From: an alpha proteobacterium U9-1i
GTDB taxonomy: Bacteria; Pseudomonadota; Alphaproteobacteria; Caulobacterales; Aquidulcibacteraceae
DNA: 64,000 bases
Reading direction: 5' to 3'
NCBI GenBank assembly: GCA_000974665.1
Contig: BBSY01000002.1
Location: forward strand, 1,054,001-1,118,000
This document shows positions 1 through 8,187 of the stretch, piece after piece. The stretch's first letter is position 1; each line of letters begins with the position of its first letter. A model generated the notes under the pieces. It had not been told where the DNA came from, ran no database searches, and saw nothing but the letters and a program-made list of their open reading frames with translations. Position numbers and translations under genes: made by a program.

Positions 1-517
1 TGAGGCCAACGTTCGCCGTTGGCTCCGCCAATCCGCCGACGCCGGACGTGTTCACCGGTTCGATCGCAGAGAGCGATGTTGGGCTCGACGTGACGCTGCC
101 GTCGCTGCCCACCGGCCAGCCCTGCAGGAACAGGCCCTGCGCGTTGACCATGAAGCCGTCAGCGTCGATCGTGAACGAGCCCGCGCGCGTGAACAGCACG
201 TTGCCGCCTTGCGCCAACGGCTGGTTGTTCGTCGAGACGATGAAAAAGCCTTCGCCCGAAACCGCGAGATCGGTAGGGGAGCGCGATTGTTCGAGCGAGC
301 CTTGCAACGAGATCTGCTGGCGCGTCAGCGGCAGCACGCCGCCTGCATTGTAGGTGGTGTTTGAGTTCTGCGCATTGACCAACGCGCTGAAATCCACGCC
401 ACCGCGTTTGTAGCCAACCGTGTTGACGTTGGCGATGTTGTCCGAAATCACCGCCAGCGCGCTCGAATTGGCCGTCAAGCCCGACACGCCGGCCCGCAGG
501 GCGGTATAGATCGACAT
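1..517 (-). CDS. flgE: Flagellar hook protein FlgE, N-terminal part (cut by window edge)
   Basis: The reading frame starts at the ATG complementary to 515-517 and runs off the window at base 1, so only about 172 N-terminal residues are visible. They begin MSIYTALRAGVSGL and contain the rod/hook signature DNIANVNTVGYKR near residues 26-38, followed by a FlgE-like region with GEGFFIV and FTRAGSF. FlgE polymerises outside the cell as the hook joining rod and filament. It is the last visible gene of the fliK-flgD-flgE transcription unit. FlgF/FlgG share the N-terminal motif, but the position after flgD favours the hook protein. Confidence 0.88.
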   Translation of the reverse strand, partial: MSIYTALRAGVSGLTANSSALAVISDNIANVNTVGYKRGGVDFSALVNAQNSNTTYNAGGVLPLTRQQISLQGSLEQSRSPTDLAVSGEGFFIVSTNNQPLAQGGNVLFTRAGSFTIDADGFMVNAQGLFLQGWPVGSDGSVTSSPTSLSAIEPVNTSGVGGLAEPTANVGL

Positions 518-696
518 TGTACTCTCTCCATCACGGGGCTCGCGTGTGCGGGCGCCGTTGCATTGCGTTTCGTCCCGCGCCTTCAGGGAAAGTGTGAAGC
601 GGTTTCCCGCCCGGAAGGCGCGTATTCTGAGGCGAAGCGCTTCTGCGCGTGATGGGCGCTGGCGTTCAGCCGGCGCTGGAATTTCTGCTTCTGAGT

Positions 697-1359
697 TTAG
701 CCGTCGAGCACTGAACGCACCGTATCTAGCCCGCGCGTGCCGGTCGGTGTGATGATGAGCGGCGTGGTTCCCGAAAAGTCGACGCCCATGATCATCTCGC
801 GCACGGTGATCACCGACGACATTGCTTCAGCTTCGGCGTCCGTCGCTTCGACCACCATGCGATACTCGCCGGCCGGCGCCGTTTGCCCATTGGTCATCGT
901 ACCGTCCCACGCGAACAAATGCTCGCCCGCGGCGCGTGCGCCGTTGGTCTCGAACACAGTGGCGCCGGCGGCGTTCTTGATCTTGATGTTCACACTCGTG
1001 GCTGGATCGTCGAGACGATAAGCCCAGTTCGCCATGTCGTTCTCGCCGCCGCCGAACACAGTCTCGTTGCCTTCAACGATCGCGCTCTTGCCGATGTAGG
1101 AGAGCGCCGCACCGGCGGACGCTGCCTGATATTGTCCTACCAAGCCTTCAAGCTGCTCGTTGGTGCGGATTTGCTGTTCAACCTGGCTGAACTGCACCAA
1201 TTGCTGTGTGAACTGCGTCGAATCCATCGGCGCGAGCGGGTCTTGGTTCTGCAGCTGCGCTGTCAGCAGCACGAGAAACGTATCGTAATTGTCCGATAGC
1301 CGGCCGCGGTCGCTTCCCGCTTGGGATTGCGACGCCGCGCTGATTGGATCAATCGCCAT
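697..1359 (-). CDS. flgD: Flagellar hook assembly scaffold protein FlgD
   Basis: This 220-residue protein has the FlgD N-terminal signature around residues 24-60 (YDTFLVLLTAQLQNQDPLAP, then DSTQFTQQLVQFSQVEQQ). Its C-terminal half is the Ig/FlgD-tudor-like region (GEHLFAWDGTMTNGQ). FlgD caps the growing hook and lets FlgE subunits assemble, then is discarded. The gene lies 11 bp downstream of fliK and about 180 bp upstream of flgE on the same strand, as in a hook operon. The length is normal for alphaproteobacterial FlgD. No separate promoter was seen before it. Confidence 0.93.
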   Translation of the reverse strand: MAIDPISAASQSQAGSDRGRLSDNYDTFLVLLTAQLQNQDPLAPMDSTQFTQQLVQFSQVEQQIRTNEQLEGLVGQYQAASAGAALSYIGKSAIVEGNETVFGGGENDMANWAYRLDDPATSVNIKIKNAAGATVFETNGARAAGEHLFAWDGTMTNGQTAPAGEYRMVVEATDAEAEAMSSVITVREMIMGVDFSGTTPLIITPTGTRGLDTVRSVLDG

Positions 1360-1370
1360 CGTTCAGCTCC

Positions 1371-2708
1371 TCACGCCACCAGATCCACGCGCACGCCCCG
1401 CCAGCTTTCAAGGCCGATCGGTCGTGCGGAGGCAGGGGCGGGTGTTTGTGTTTCATCGTCACCGCGCGCGCCGCGGCCAAATCCTTCGCCGGAATCCGCA
1501 TCGGCGCGGCTCTCGCGTTGTTGTTTGAGGTCAAAACTCAAGCCGGTGTCGGACAGCTCAAGCCCTGCTGATTGCAGCGCTTGCTGCAAATCTCGCGCAT
1601 TGCGTGCAAGCTCGGCCAGAGCGGAAGGATTGTCCGCCGTCACGACGGCCGTCACCTTGTGATCGCGCGACACTTCAAGTCGCACTTCCACCTTGCCAAG
1701 CTCTGGCGGGTCGAGCCGCATCTCGAAATGCGTGCTCTCGCCACTGAAGCGGCGAATGATCTCGCGCCCGACCTGCGCCGCCGCCGGCGCCGCGCGTACG
1801 ATAGCGGTGTCGGCGGCTACTTGTGCGCTTTGCGGATTGAGTTGCGCGCTGCCGAGAGTGCTGGTCTGCATTTGCTGCGTCGGCGCCTGCTCGGGCCCAT
1901 CCTGCGCCGCGAGCGCGGCGAGCGCCGCGAAATGATCTTTTGTTCCTGACGTGGGCGCTGAGTTTGCCTTCGGCGCATCCGCGTGCGGCTGCGGTTCGGC
2001 TTTCGCCGGACGCAGGTCTTGGCCGGTATCGAGCTTGACGCCTTCAGGCTTCGCGTCGCTGCGCTTCTCGGTCGCGTCCGCTTCAGACGTTTGCGCTGTG
2101 CGTATGGCCGGCGCCACGTGCGCGACAGCTTGCGCCTGCGCCGGAGCGTTGGGCGTCGCGTGCTGAACAGGCGCCTCTTCCGGCGCGCCATCGACTATGG
2201 TCGGCGCGGCCTCAGGCGTTTCTGCCTTCGCCGGCGCCTGATTTTTTGCTGAGGGTTCGGCAATCGGAGCGACGGGCGCGACCGACCCCGCCTTCGGCGC
2301 GACGGGCGCTTCGTTCTTCGGCGTCTCTCCAGCTTTCACCGGCGCCGGCGCGTCGATCGGCGCCGCAGGCGCGACCTCTGGCGTCTCCGCTCCGCCTTCA
2401 ACAGGCGCCGCGTCCACCACAGGCGGCGCGTCGGCGATCAATTGAATCATCACCGGCGCTGGCGTCTCCGGCGGCGGGGCGGGAGTCGGTGCAACAACCG
2501 GCGCCTCAGGCGACGTTTCGGTCTTGTCCGTAGCCGACTTGTCCCTGGCTACGCTCTCAACCGGCTTTGTGTCCGCGTTCGTTTCGGTCGTCGCCTCGCC
2601 GAGATGGTCGTCGAAGCTCGGGCCCTCCGCGGCCGGCGCGCTGGGCTTGTCCGCGCGCACCGGTGGCGGCGCGGGCGCTCCCATGAAAGCGTCGACCTCG
2701 AAACTCAT
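1371..2708 (-). CDS. fliK: Flagellar hook-length control protein FliK
   Basis: The protein (445 residues from the ATG at 2708) is mostly a Pro/Ala-rich, low-complexity linker. It ends in a Flg_hook domain with the hallmark MRLDPPELGKVEVRLEV around residues 325-340. FliK is a secreted molecular ruler that switches the flagellar export gate from hook to filament substrates. I chose ATG 2708 over the in-frame start at 2747 because the -12 box of the sigma-54 promoter lies at 2757-2758, which puts the likely transcript start near 2745, and because GGGGGA precedes 2708. It is the first gene of fliK-flgD-flgE. Confidence 0.88.
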   Translation of the reverse strand: MSFEVDAFMGAPAPPPVRADKPSAPAAEGPSFDDHLGEATTETNADTKPVESVARDKSATDKTETSPEAPVVAPTPAPPPETPAPVMIQLIADAPPVVDAAPVEGGAETPEVAPAAPIDAPAPVKAGETPKNEAPVAPKAGSVAPVAPIAEPSAKNQAPAKAETPEAAPTIVDGAPEEAPVQHATPNAPAQAQAVAHVAPAIRTAQTSEADATEKRSDAKPEGVKLDTGQDLRPAKAEPQPHADAPKANSAPTSGTKDHFAALAALAAQDGPEQAPTQQMQTSTLGSAQLNPQSAQVAADTAIVRAAPAAAQVGREIIRRFSGESTHFEMRLDPPELGKVEVRLEVSRDHKVTAVVTADNPSALAELARNARDLQQALQSAGLELSDTGLSFDLKQQRESRADADSGEGFGRGARGDDETQTPAPASARPIGLESWRGVRVDLVA

Positions 2709-2755
2709 GCGTCCCCCGTAACCCAGCCCCGCACGCGAGACCGGCAAGAGACCTG

Positions 2756-2771
2756 AGCAAGCGCCGGGCCA
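2756..2771 (-). promoter_or_regulatory. Sigma-54 promoter of fliK-flgD-flgE
   Basis: On the minus strand this reads TGGCCC-N5-TTGCT, with GG and GC separated by exactly 10 bases, the canonical -24/-12 arrangement. It lies about 50 bp upstream of the fliK ATG at 2708. Hook genes in Caulobacter relatives are known to use sigma-54 with FlbD. The assignment is a motif match only. Confidence 0.65.
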
Positions 2772-2894
2772 CGGCGGTAACTATAAAAACCCAAGCAAAA
2801 ACAATCGTATTGCAGGGCATCACCGGGGCCGGGCGCCACCCCGTTAGGCAATTTCCGCCGGTTTACACGGCAGCTTTTGCCGCCGTTCACCATG

Positions 2895-2910
2895 TGGCCG
2901 GTTGCTTGCA
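2895..2910 (+). promoter_or_regulatory. Sigma-54 promoter of flgK-flgL
   Basis: TGGCCG-N5-TTGCA on the plus strand matches the -24/-12 consensus, with GG at 2896-2897 and GC at 2908-2909. It points toward flgK, whose ATG lies about 166 bp further on. Confidence 0.65.
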
Positions 2911-3076
2911 ATGGTGAATGAGGGCAGGGCCCGCGCCGCATTTCGCGCGTTGCCTTTGCCGGGGAGAATGCTGTGCGTTTTCAGTTGTTTGCACGCAGCC
3001 GTGGGCGCTCTGCGCCACACGCGCGCGCCCGGCAAATTTCGCCGCCCGCTAGGCGCTTTCTGCCGAGGGCCGCGTC

Positions 3077-5233
3077 ATGACCTCACTCAACTCCGTCCTG
3101 CTCACCGGCCTCTCCGCCATCCGCGCCAGCCAAGCGGGCCTGGGCGTTGCGTCGCAAAACATCGCCAACGCCAACACGCCCGGCTATGTGCGCACCGAGC
3201 TCACGCTCGCGCCCCGCACCCAGCAGGGGCCGGGCGCCGGCGTCGAAGTCACGTCGATCCGCCGCGCCGCCGATCGCTTCCTGGCGACAGCCGCCTACAT
3301 CTCCAACGCCACCTATGGCTCGGCCAATGTGCGCGCGGACCTTCTGGCGCGCGCCCAATCGAGCTTTGGCGATCCGAACTCCGACACCACCATGTTCGCG
3401 ACGCTCGACCAATTTTGGTCGGCGATGACCGAGATCGGCGTCGATCCCGCATCCACCTTGCGCCGCGACGAAGCCGTCAGCGCATTGCAATCGACGTATT
3501 CTGAAACGCGCCGCGTCGGTGAATCGATTCAATCGCTCATCGCCGAGGCCGACCAGCGCATTTCCGACACCGTATCTCAGGCGCAAAGCCTGATGAACCG
3601 CATCGCCGCGCTCAACAAAGAGATTCAGCTCACCAAACGCTCAGGCGCGGAATCAAGCGCTGCCGAGAACGCCCAATCGGCGATGATCGATGAGCTCTCT
3701 GAATTGATGGACGTGCGCGTCTCGCCGCTCATTGAAGGTGGTGTCCACGTGCGCACCAGCGGCGGCGCGTTGCTCGTCGGCGTCAACGCCGCGACCTTGA
3801 GCTATTCGCCCAACAGCGCGCCGTTCGCCACGCACGGCGTCATCACCTTCAACGAAGACCTCGGCACCCAATCCAACATCGAGCCATTCCTATTGAGCGG
3901 TCAGCTCAAAGGCTTGCTCGATGCGCGCGACAAGGATCTCGCCGGTCTCGCCGAAGCGCTTGGCGGTTTCTCCGGCGCTCTCGCCGACGCACTGAACCAG
4001 GTTCACAACGAAAACGCTTCTGCGCCCGCCGTCGATGAGATGATCGGCCGTCAAACCGGCTTGCTCGCGACCGACCAGCACAATTTCACCGGCCGCACGA
4101 CGATCGGCGTCGTCGATTCCGGCGGCAATCTGCGCCAGCGCCTCACCATCGATTTCACCGCTGGCACAATCACCGGCGAAGATCCCGCGGCCACCTATAA
4201 TTTCGGCGGTTCCACCATCGCCAACATGGTCGCAGCACTCGACGCAGCGCTCGGCGCCGCTAATCCCGCCGGCAATGCAAGCTTCACCGATGGCGTGCTC
4301 TCGCTCGATGTCGGCTCAAGTGGCGGCATCGTCATCCAGCAGCCCACGACCGGCGCCAGCGATCGCGCCGGCCGCGGCTTCTCACACTTCTTCGGCTTGA
4401 ATGATCTCGTCTCACGCCCCACGCCGCTCTTCTTCGAGAACGGCGTCGAAGGCGGCGATCTGCACGGCTTCCAGGCGGGCGGCGCGCTCACCTACCAAGT
4501 CACCGACGCAGCCGGCCGCAACATCGCCACGCGCACCATCTCCATCGCCGGCGCGCTGACGGGCGCGGCCTCCGATTGGGACGATCTGATCGCCGCGCTC
4601 AATGCCAACGGCACAGGCGTCGGCGAGTTCGGCGCCTTCGCGCTCGACGCGAACACTGGCCGCTTGGCGTTTACCGCGAACCCCGCCTTCAAGGTTGCGC
4701 TGGTCAGCGACACCACCGAACGCGGCGACACCGGTGTGTCGATGACGGCGCTGCACGGCATGTCGAAAGCCTCGACCGCCGGACGCGCCATCGAAGTCGA
4801 CGTCGATCCGCAAATCACCGACGATCCCTCACGGCTCGCCGTCGGCCGCCCAAATCTCGGCGCAACCATCGGCACGCGGATCATAGAACTGGGCGATAAT
4901 CGCGGCTCCTCCGCGCTCGCCGCCGCGCGCGACAGCATCCGCGATTTTCCCGCCGCCGGCTCACTTTCGCCGCAAGCCACGTCGCTTGCGGTCTATGCCG
5001 CGCGCTTGGGCGGCGAAGCAGGGCGCATCGCCAGCGATTCCAAGCGCGCCGCCGAAGGCGCCGAAGCCGTCGCCACCGCCGCCGCCGATCGACGCGCGCA
5101 GGTCGAAGGCGTCAATCTCGACGACGAACTCATGCGCATGACGACGTATCAGAATTCATACGCCGCCGCCGCGCGTGTCATCCAGGCTGCCCAGGACATG
5201 CTCGATATCCTCATGTCCATCGGCTATCGTTAG
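3077..5233 (+). CDS. flgK: Flagellar hook-associated protein 1 (FlgK)
   Basis: This 718-residue protein has the conserved N-terminal helix with SQNIANANTPGYVRTE (residues 27-42) and the FlgK C-terminus with VNLDDELMRMTTYQNSYAAA and VIQAAQDMLDILMSIGYR. FlgK forms the first hook-filament junction ring and is exported by the flagellar type III apparatus. It is longer than the enteric protein (~550 residues), with an extended variable middle of about 250 residues, as is common in alphaproteobacteria. flgL follows 13 bp later. Confidence 0.95.
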   Translation: MTSLNSVLLTGLSAIRASQAGLGVASQNIANANTPGYVRTELTLAPRTQQGPGAGVEVTSIRRAADRFLATAAYISNATYGSANVRADLLARAQSSFGDPNSDTTMFATLDQFWSAMTEIGVDPASTLRRDEAVSALQSTYSETRRVGESIQSLIAEADQRISDTVSQAQSLMNRIAALNKEIQLTKRSGAESSAAENAQSAMIDELSELMDVRVSPLIEGGVHVRTSGGALLVGVNAATLSYSPNSAPFATHGVITFNEDLGTQSNIEPFLLSGQLKGLLDARDKDLAGLAEALGGFSGALADALNQVHNENASAPAVDEMIGRQTGLLATDQHNFTGRTTIGVVDSGGNLRQRLTIDFTAGTITGEDPAATYNFGGSTIANMVAALDAALGAANPAGNASFTDGVLSLDVGSSGGIVIQQPTTGASDRAGRGFSHFFGLNDLVSRPTPLFFENGVEGGDLHGFQAGGALTYQVTDAAGRNIATRTISIAGALTGAASDWDDLIAALNANGTGVGEFGAFALDANTGRLAFTANPAFKVALVSDTTERGDTGVSMTALHGMSKASTAGRAIEVDVDPQITDDPSRLAVGRPNLGATIGTRIIELGDNRGSSALAAARDSIRDFPAAGSLSPQATSLAVYAARLGGEAGRIASDSKRAAEGAEAVATAAADRRAQVEGVNLDDELMRMTTYQNSYAAAARVIQAAQDMLDILMSIGYR

Positions 5234-5246
5234 AAGGTAGAACGCC

Positions 5247-6167
5247 ATGAACGGCGCACTCACGCTTCGCTTCACCGCCCAGGCACAATTGGATATTCGC
5301 CGCATGACGCGCGAATTGTCCGATCTGCAGCGCCAGGTCGCGTCTGGCGCCAAGGCCAACGATCTGCGCGGGCTGGGCGGCGCGGCGAGCCAAGTCCTGA
5401 ACGCGTCCACCATGCGCGCCGCCGCCGATGCACGCGCGTCTTCGCTCAACCAACTTGAAGCACGTTTCGGCGTTCAGGCGGCGGCTCTCAGCCAAGCCGC
5501 CACCGCCAACCAAAACCTCGCCGGCGCCATCCGTGACGCAATCAGCGCCAATGACGGGCGCGGCGTCGCCACCGAGCTGAACCTCGCCTTCATCAGCGCC
5601 ACCGCGGCGATGAACGAAACCTGGAACGGCCAGCCCATGTTCGCCGGCGAACGTCAAAGCGGCGCGCCCATCCGCATTAATTCGCTGGAAGCGCTCGAAA
5701 CCGCCACCGGCAATCAATTGTTCGACGAAGCCGAGCGCCCGCAGATCCTCGATCTCGGCGCCGGCTCGCCGATCCGCCTCGCCGACAAAGCGTCTGAGCT
5801 CTCGACCGAGATGTACGACGCGATGCGCGAGCTGCATTTGATGATCGAAGGCATGGGCGGCGAAGTCGGCCAACCCATCGACGGCGCCGTCACCGAGCAG
5901 CTGATTGCCTTCGCCGAACGCTTCGAAGCCGTGAGCAGCAGCTTCACCAATGCCGAAGGCCGCGCCGGCCAGTTGCAATCGCGCTTCACCGCCGAACGCA
6001 CGCGCCAAGTCGAGCGCTCGAATCTGCTGCTCAAGGAGATCGGCGAACGCGCCGACGCCGACATCGCCATGGTCTCGGTGCGCATCTCCTCGCTGCTGGT
6101 GCAGTACGAGGCCTCCGCCAAAACCTTCGGCGATCTATCCAAGCTCAGTCTGCTGGATTATATCTAG
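5247..6167 (+). CDS. flgL: Flagellar hook-associated protein 3 (FlgL)
   Basis: The 306-residue product has flagellin-like N- and C-terminal coiled-coil regions: an N-terminus with LTLRFTAQAQLDIRRMTREL and LSDLQRQVASGAKANDLRG, and a C-terminus with VSVRISSLLVQYEASAKTFGDLSKLSLLDYI. FlgL is the second junction protein between hook and filament. It directly follows flgK and shares its sigma-54 transcript. A perfect 15-bp stem hairpin starts 5 bases after the stop codon. Confidence 0.92.
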   Translation: MNGALTLRFTAQAQLDIRRMTRELSDLQRQVASGAKANDLRGLGGAASQVLNASTMRAAADARASSLNQLEARFGVQAAALSQAATANQNLAGAIRDAISANDGRGVATELNLAFISATAAMNETWNGQPMFAGERQSGAPIRINSLEALETATGNQLFDEAERPQILDLGAGSPIRLADKASELSTEMYDAMRELHLMIEGMGGEVGQPIDGAVTEQLIAFAERFEAVSSSFTNAEGRAGQLQSRFTAERTRQVERSNLLLKEIGERADADIAMVSVRISSLLVQYEASAKTFGDLSKLSLLDYI

Positions 6168-6172
6168 CACTC

Positions 6173-6205
6173 TCTCCGTCGTGCGCTGCGCGCACGACGG
6201 AGAGG
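6173..6205 (+). terminator. Perfect 15-bp hairpin after flgL
   Basis: The arms 6173-6187 and 6191-6205 are perfectly complementary with a 3-base loop. The hairpin directly follows the flgL stop. It lacks a following T-run, so it is either a weak or Rho-assisted terminator or one more palindromic repeat of the type seen just downstream. Confidence 0.55.
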
Positions 6206-6243
6206 GCGGTCAGCTCGACGTCGCAAAACGATGCGCAACCTCC

Positions 6244-6286
6244 CTCTCAGTCACGCTGCCGCGTGACAGCTCTCCCTCCGGGAGAG
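6244..6286 (+). repeat. Palindromic repeat R1, left copy
   Basis: This 43-base unit makes two adjacent hairpins: TCACGC/GCGTGA with a 4-base loop, then CTCTCCC/GGGAGAG with a 3-base loop. An inverted near-identical copy lies at 6773-6815 across the DUF559 gene. The two copies differ by a compensatory pair change in the first stem. Confidence 0.8.
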
Positions 6287-6289
6287 CGC

Positions 6290-6354
6290 GGCGCACCCCT
6301 TCCGTCCTCTCCCGGGAGGGAGAGGTGGCCGCGGAGCGGCCGGAGAGGGCGGCG
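6290..6354 (+). repeat. Palindromic repeat R2, left copy
   Basis: The unit contains CTCTCCCGGGAGGGAGAG followed by a second small stem (CCGCGGAGCGG) and GGAGAGGGCGGCG. An inverted copy at 6837-6907 shares both flanks but has a different inner stem. A related unit sits inside mnmA at about 8014-8060. Confidence 0.75.
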
Positions 6355-6405
6355 TCGCGACGCTTGACACTTCACCCGGATGCGCCCGCGTGTTTAGCTT
6401 CGGCG

Positions 6406-6759
6406 ATGTCGCTGCAACTCGCCCGCGCCATGCGCCGAAAAATGACTGACGCCGAAATGCGTCTGTGGTTTCGACTCCGCCCACTACGCCGCGACGGGCT
6501 CGCGTTTCGCAGGCAGGCGCCTGTTGGTCGCTACATTCTCGACTTCGAGTGTCGGCCCGCAAAGCTCGGAATCGAACTCGATGGCGTGCGTCACACAGAT
6601 GCTGACGCGCAGGCTTACGATGCCGAGCGAACCGCCTGGTTTGAAATGCGTGGCTACCAAATTTTGCGCTTCTGGAACCAAGACGTCTTGCAGCAAACCG
6701 ACAACGTCGTGGATCACATCATCAAAGTGGCCGCGTCGCGCCTGCCGTCGTCAACCTAG
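6406..6759 (+). CDS. DUF559 (Vsr/restriction-endonuclease-like fold) protein
   Basis: From the ATG at 6406 the product has 117 residues and matches the DUF559 pattern: MTDAEMRLWFRLR, FRRQAPVGRYILDFECR, LGIELDGVRH, then RTAWFEMRGYQILRFWNQDV. DUF559 proteins share the fold of Vsr-type very-short-patch endonucleases. The putative catalytic D (YILDFE), E and D (IELDG) are present. Their cellular role is unknown. The gene sits alone between inverted pairs of palindromic repeats R1 and R2, with no operon partner, which suggests that it travels with or acts on these repeats. A longer frame upstream is not supported. Confidence 0.8.
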   Translation: MSLQLARAMRRKMTDAEMRLWFRLRPLRRDGLAFRRQAPVGRYILDFECRPAKLGIELDGVRHTDADAQAYDAERTAWFEMRGYQILRFWNQDVLQQTDNVVDHIIKVAASRLPSST

Positions 6760-6772
6760 CGCGACCTCCGTG

Positions 6773-6815
6773 CTCTCCCGGAGGGAGAGCTGTCATGCGG
6801 CAGCATGACTGAGAG
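6773..6815 (-). repeat. Palindromic repeat R1, inverted right copy
   Basis: This is the reverse complement of the repeat at 6244-6286, with the same 43-base length. The first stem reads CAT..ATG where the left copy has CAC..GTG, so the pairing is kept. Confidence 0.8.
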
Positions 6816-6836
6816 GGGGCAGCGCCAACGTTGAGC

Positions 6837-6907
6837 CGCCGCCCTCTCCGTCTCGCACGTGCCGTGCGAGCCACCTCTCCCTCCCGGGAGAGGACGGAGG
6901 GTGCGCC
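6837..6907 (-). repeat. Palindromic repeat R2, inverted right copy
   Basis: Inverted copy of 6290-6354. The outer block with CTCTCCCGGGAGGGAGAG is conserved. The inner hairpin is replaced by CTCGCAC/GTGCGAG. Confidence 0.75.
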
Positions 6908-6960
6908 TTGTCAACCGAGCTAGCGCTCGGACTGCCGTTCGCCTATATCCCCACCCATCG

Positions 6961-6981
6961 CCCCGGGCCTTGAACCCGGGG
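6961..6981 (+). promoter_or_regulatory. Hairpin abutting the mnmA ribosome binding site
   Basis: CCCCGGG (6961-6967) and CCCGGGG (6975-6981) form a 7-bp GC stem. It is directly followed by GGAGAGG (6982-6988), the Shine-Dalgarno site of the mnmA ATG at 6991. It may shape translation start or be another decayed repeat. Confidence 0.4.
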
Positions 6982-6990
6982 GGAGAGGAC

Positions 6991-8187
6991 ATGATGAACA
7001 CGCTGACGAGCGCGCGCCCCGCGGCCGCGTACCCCTTAAACTCCCTCGGTTTTGCCAAGCCGCCGTCGCAAACCCGCGTCGTCGCGGCGATGTCGGGCGG
7101 CGTCGATTCCTCCGTCGTCGCGGCGATGCTGAAACGCGAGGGCTATGACGTCATCGGCGTCACGCTGCAGCTCTACGATCACGGCGCGGCGGTGAACAAG
7201 CCCGGCGCCTGCTGCGCGGGGCAGGACATCCACGACGCGCGCCGCGTGGCCGACAGCGCCGGCATTCCCCATTACGTGCTCGATTACGAAAGCCGATTCC
7301 GCGAAAAGGTTATGGAGGATTTCGCCGACACGTATCTCGCCGGCGCGACGCCGATTCCCTGCGTGCGCTGCAATCAAACCGTGAAGTTCGCGGATCTGAA
7401 GCGCGTCGCCGAAGATCTCGGCGCCGATTGCCTCGCCACCGGCCATTATGTGCGCCGCGTCGAAGGCGAAGCGGGCGCCGAATTGCATCGCGCCGCCGAT
7501 GCGAGCCGCGACCAAACCTATTTCCTGTTTGCGACCACGCGTGCGCAACTCGATTATCTGCGCTTCCCGCTTGGCGATTTGCCGAAGAGCCACGTCCGCG
7601 AACTCGCGGCCGAACTCGGCCTGCGCGTCGCGGAAAAGCCCGACAGCCAAGACATCTGCTTCGTGCCGAACGGCAAGTATCAAGACGTGGTCCAAAAGCT
7701 ACGTCCGCACGCGGTCGAGCCCGGCGAGATCGTGCACGTCGACGGCCAAACGCTTGGCGAGCATGCCGGCATCATCAATTACACCGTCGGCCAACGTCGG
7801 GGCCTCGGCATCGCTGCCGGCCAACCTCTGTTCGTGGTGAAGCTCGACGCCGGCAAGCGTCGCGTCATCGTCGGCCCGCGCGCCGCGCTCGGCGTCAGCC
7901 GCATCGCGCTGAAAGAGGTGAACTGGATCGGCGAAGGCGAAGCCCCCGCCGACGGCCGCGATATCCTCGTCCGCGTCCGCTCCACCCGCCCACCCGTGCC
8001 GGCGCGCCTCTTTTCCTCTCCCGCGCGCGGGGGAGGTGTCGCCGAAGGCGGCGGAGGTGGCGCGTACGTCGAGCTCGCATCTCCAGAAGAAGGCGTCGCG
8101 CCCGGCCAAGCCGCCGTGTTTTACGATCCACACACAACGCGCGTTCTCGGCGGCGGTTGGATCGCGGCGACGGAACAGGCGCCATGA
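6991..8187 (+). CDS. mnmA: tRNA-specific 2-thiouridylase MnmA
   Basis: The enzyme makes the 2-thio group of U34 in tRNA Glu, Gln and Lys, with ATP and sulfur from a relay. From ATG 6991 (strong GGAGAGG site) it has 398 residues. It shows the PP-loop [16 protein letters not shown] (about residues 31-46), GACCAGQD with the first catalytic cysteine region, [15 protein letters not shown], and [11 protein letters not shown] with the second cysteine. The C-terminal barrel carries an insertion ([16 protein letters not shown]) encoded by a palindromic repeat. It ends in [20 protein letters not shown]. The next gene overlaps by 4 bases. Confidence 0.95.
   Translation: MMNTLTSARPAAAYPLNSLGFAKPPSQTRVVAAMSGGVDSSVVAAMLKREGYDVIGVTLQLYDHGAAVNKPGACCAGQDIHDARRVADSAGIPHYVLDYESRFREKVMEDFADTYLAGATPIPCVRCNQTVKFADLKRVAEDLGADCLATGHYVRRVEGEAGAELHRAADASRDQTYFLFATTRAQLDYLRFPLGDLPKSHVRELAAELGLRVAEKPDSQDICFVPNGKYQDVVQKLRPHAVEPGEIVHVDGQTLGEHAGIINYTVGQRRGLGIAAGQPLFVVKLDAGKRRVIVGPRAALGVSRIALKEVNWIGEGEAPADGRDILVRVRSTRPPVPARLFSSPARGGGVAEGGGGGAYVELASPEEGVAPGQAAVFYDPHTTRVLGGGWIAATEQAP
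8014..8060 (+). repeat. R2-like palindromic repeat inside the mnmA coding region
   Basis: CCTCTCCCGCGCGCGGGGGAGG followed by GCCGAAGGCGGCGGAGG resembles repeat R2. It sits in frame in mnmA, between PPVPARL and AYVELASP, where MnmA proteins normally have only a short loop. Confidence 0.65.

Larger units (their letters stand above)
2709..3076. other. Divergent flagellar intergenic region
   Basis: The 368 bp between fliK and flgK contain no convincing gene. They hold two oppositely oriented sigma-54-type promoters (2756-2771 and 2895-2910). The flgK side leaves an unusually long leader of about 155 bases, in which FlbD-type enhancer sites could lie, but I could not define one. Confidence 0.6.

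Noticed and set aside
2896-3035. Short overlapping frames in the fliK-flgK gap
   Set aside because: They lack ribosome sites and conserved features and overlie the sigma-54 promoters.
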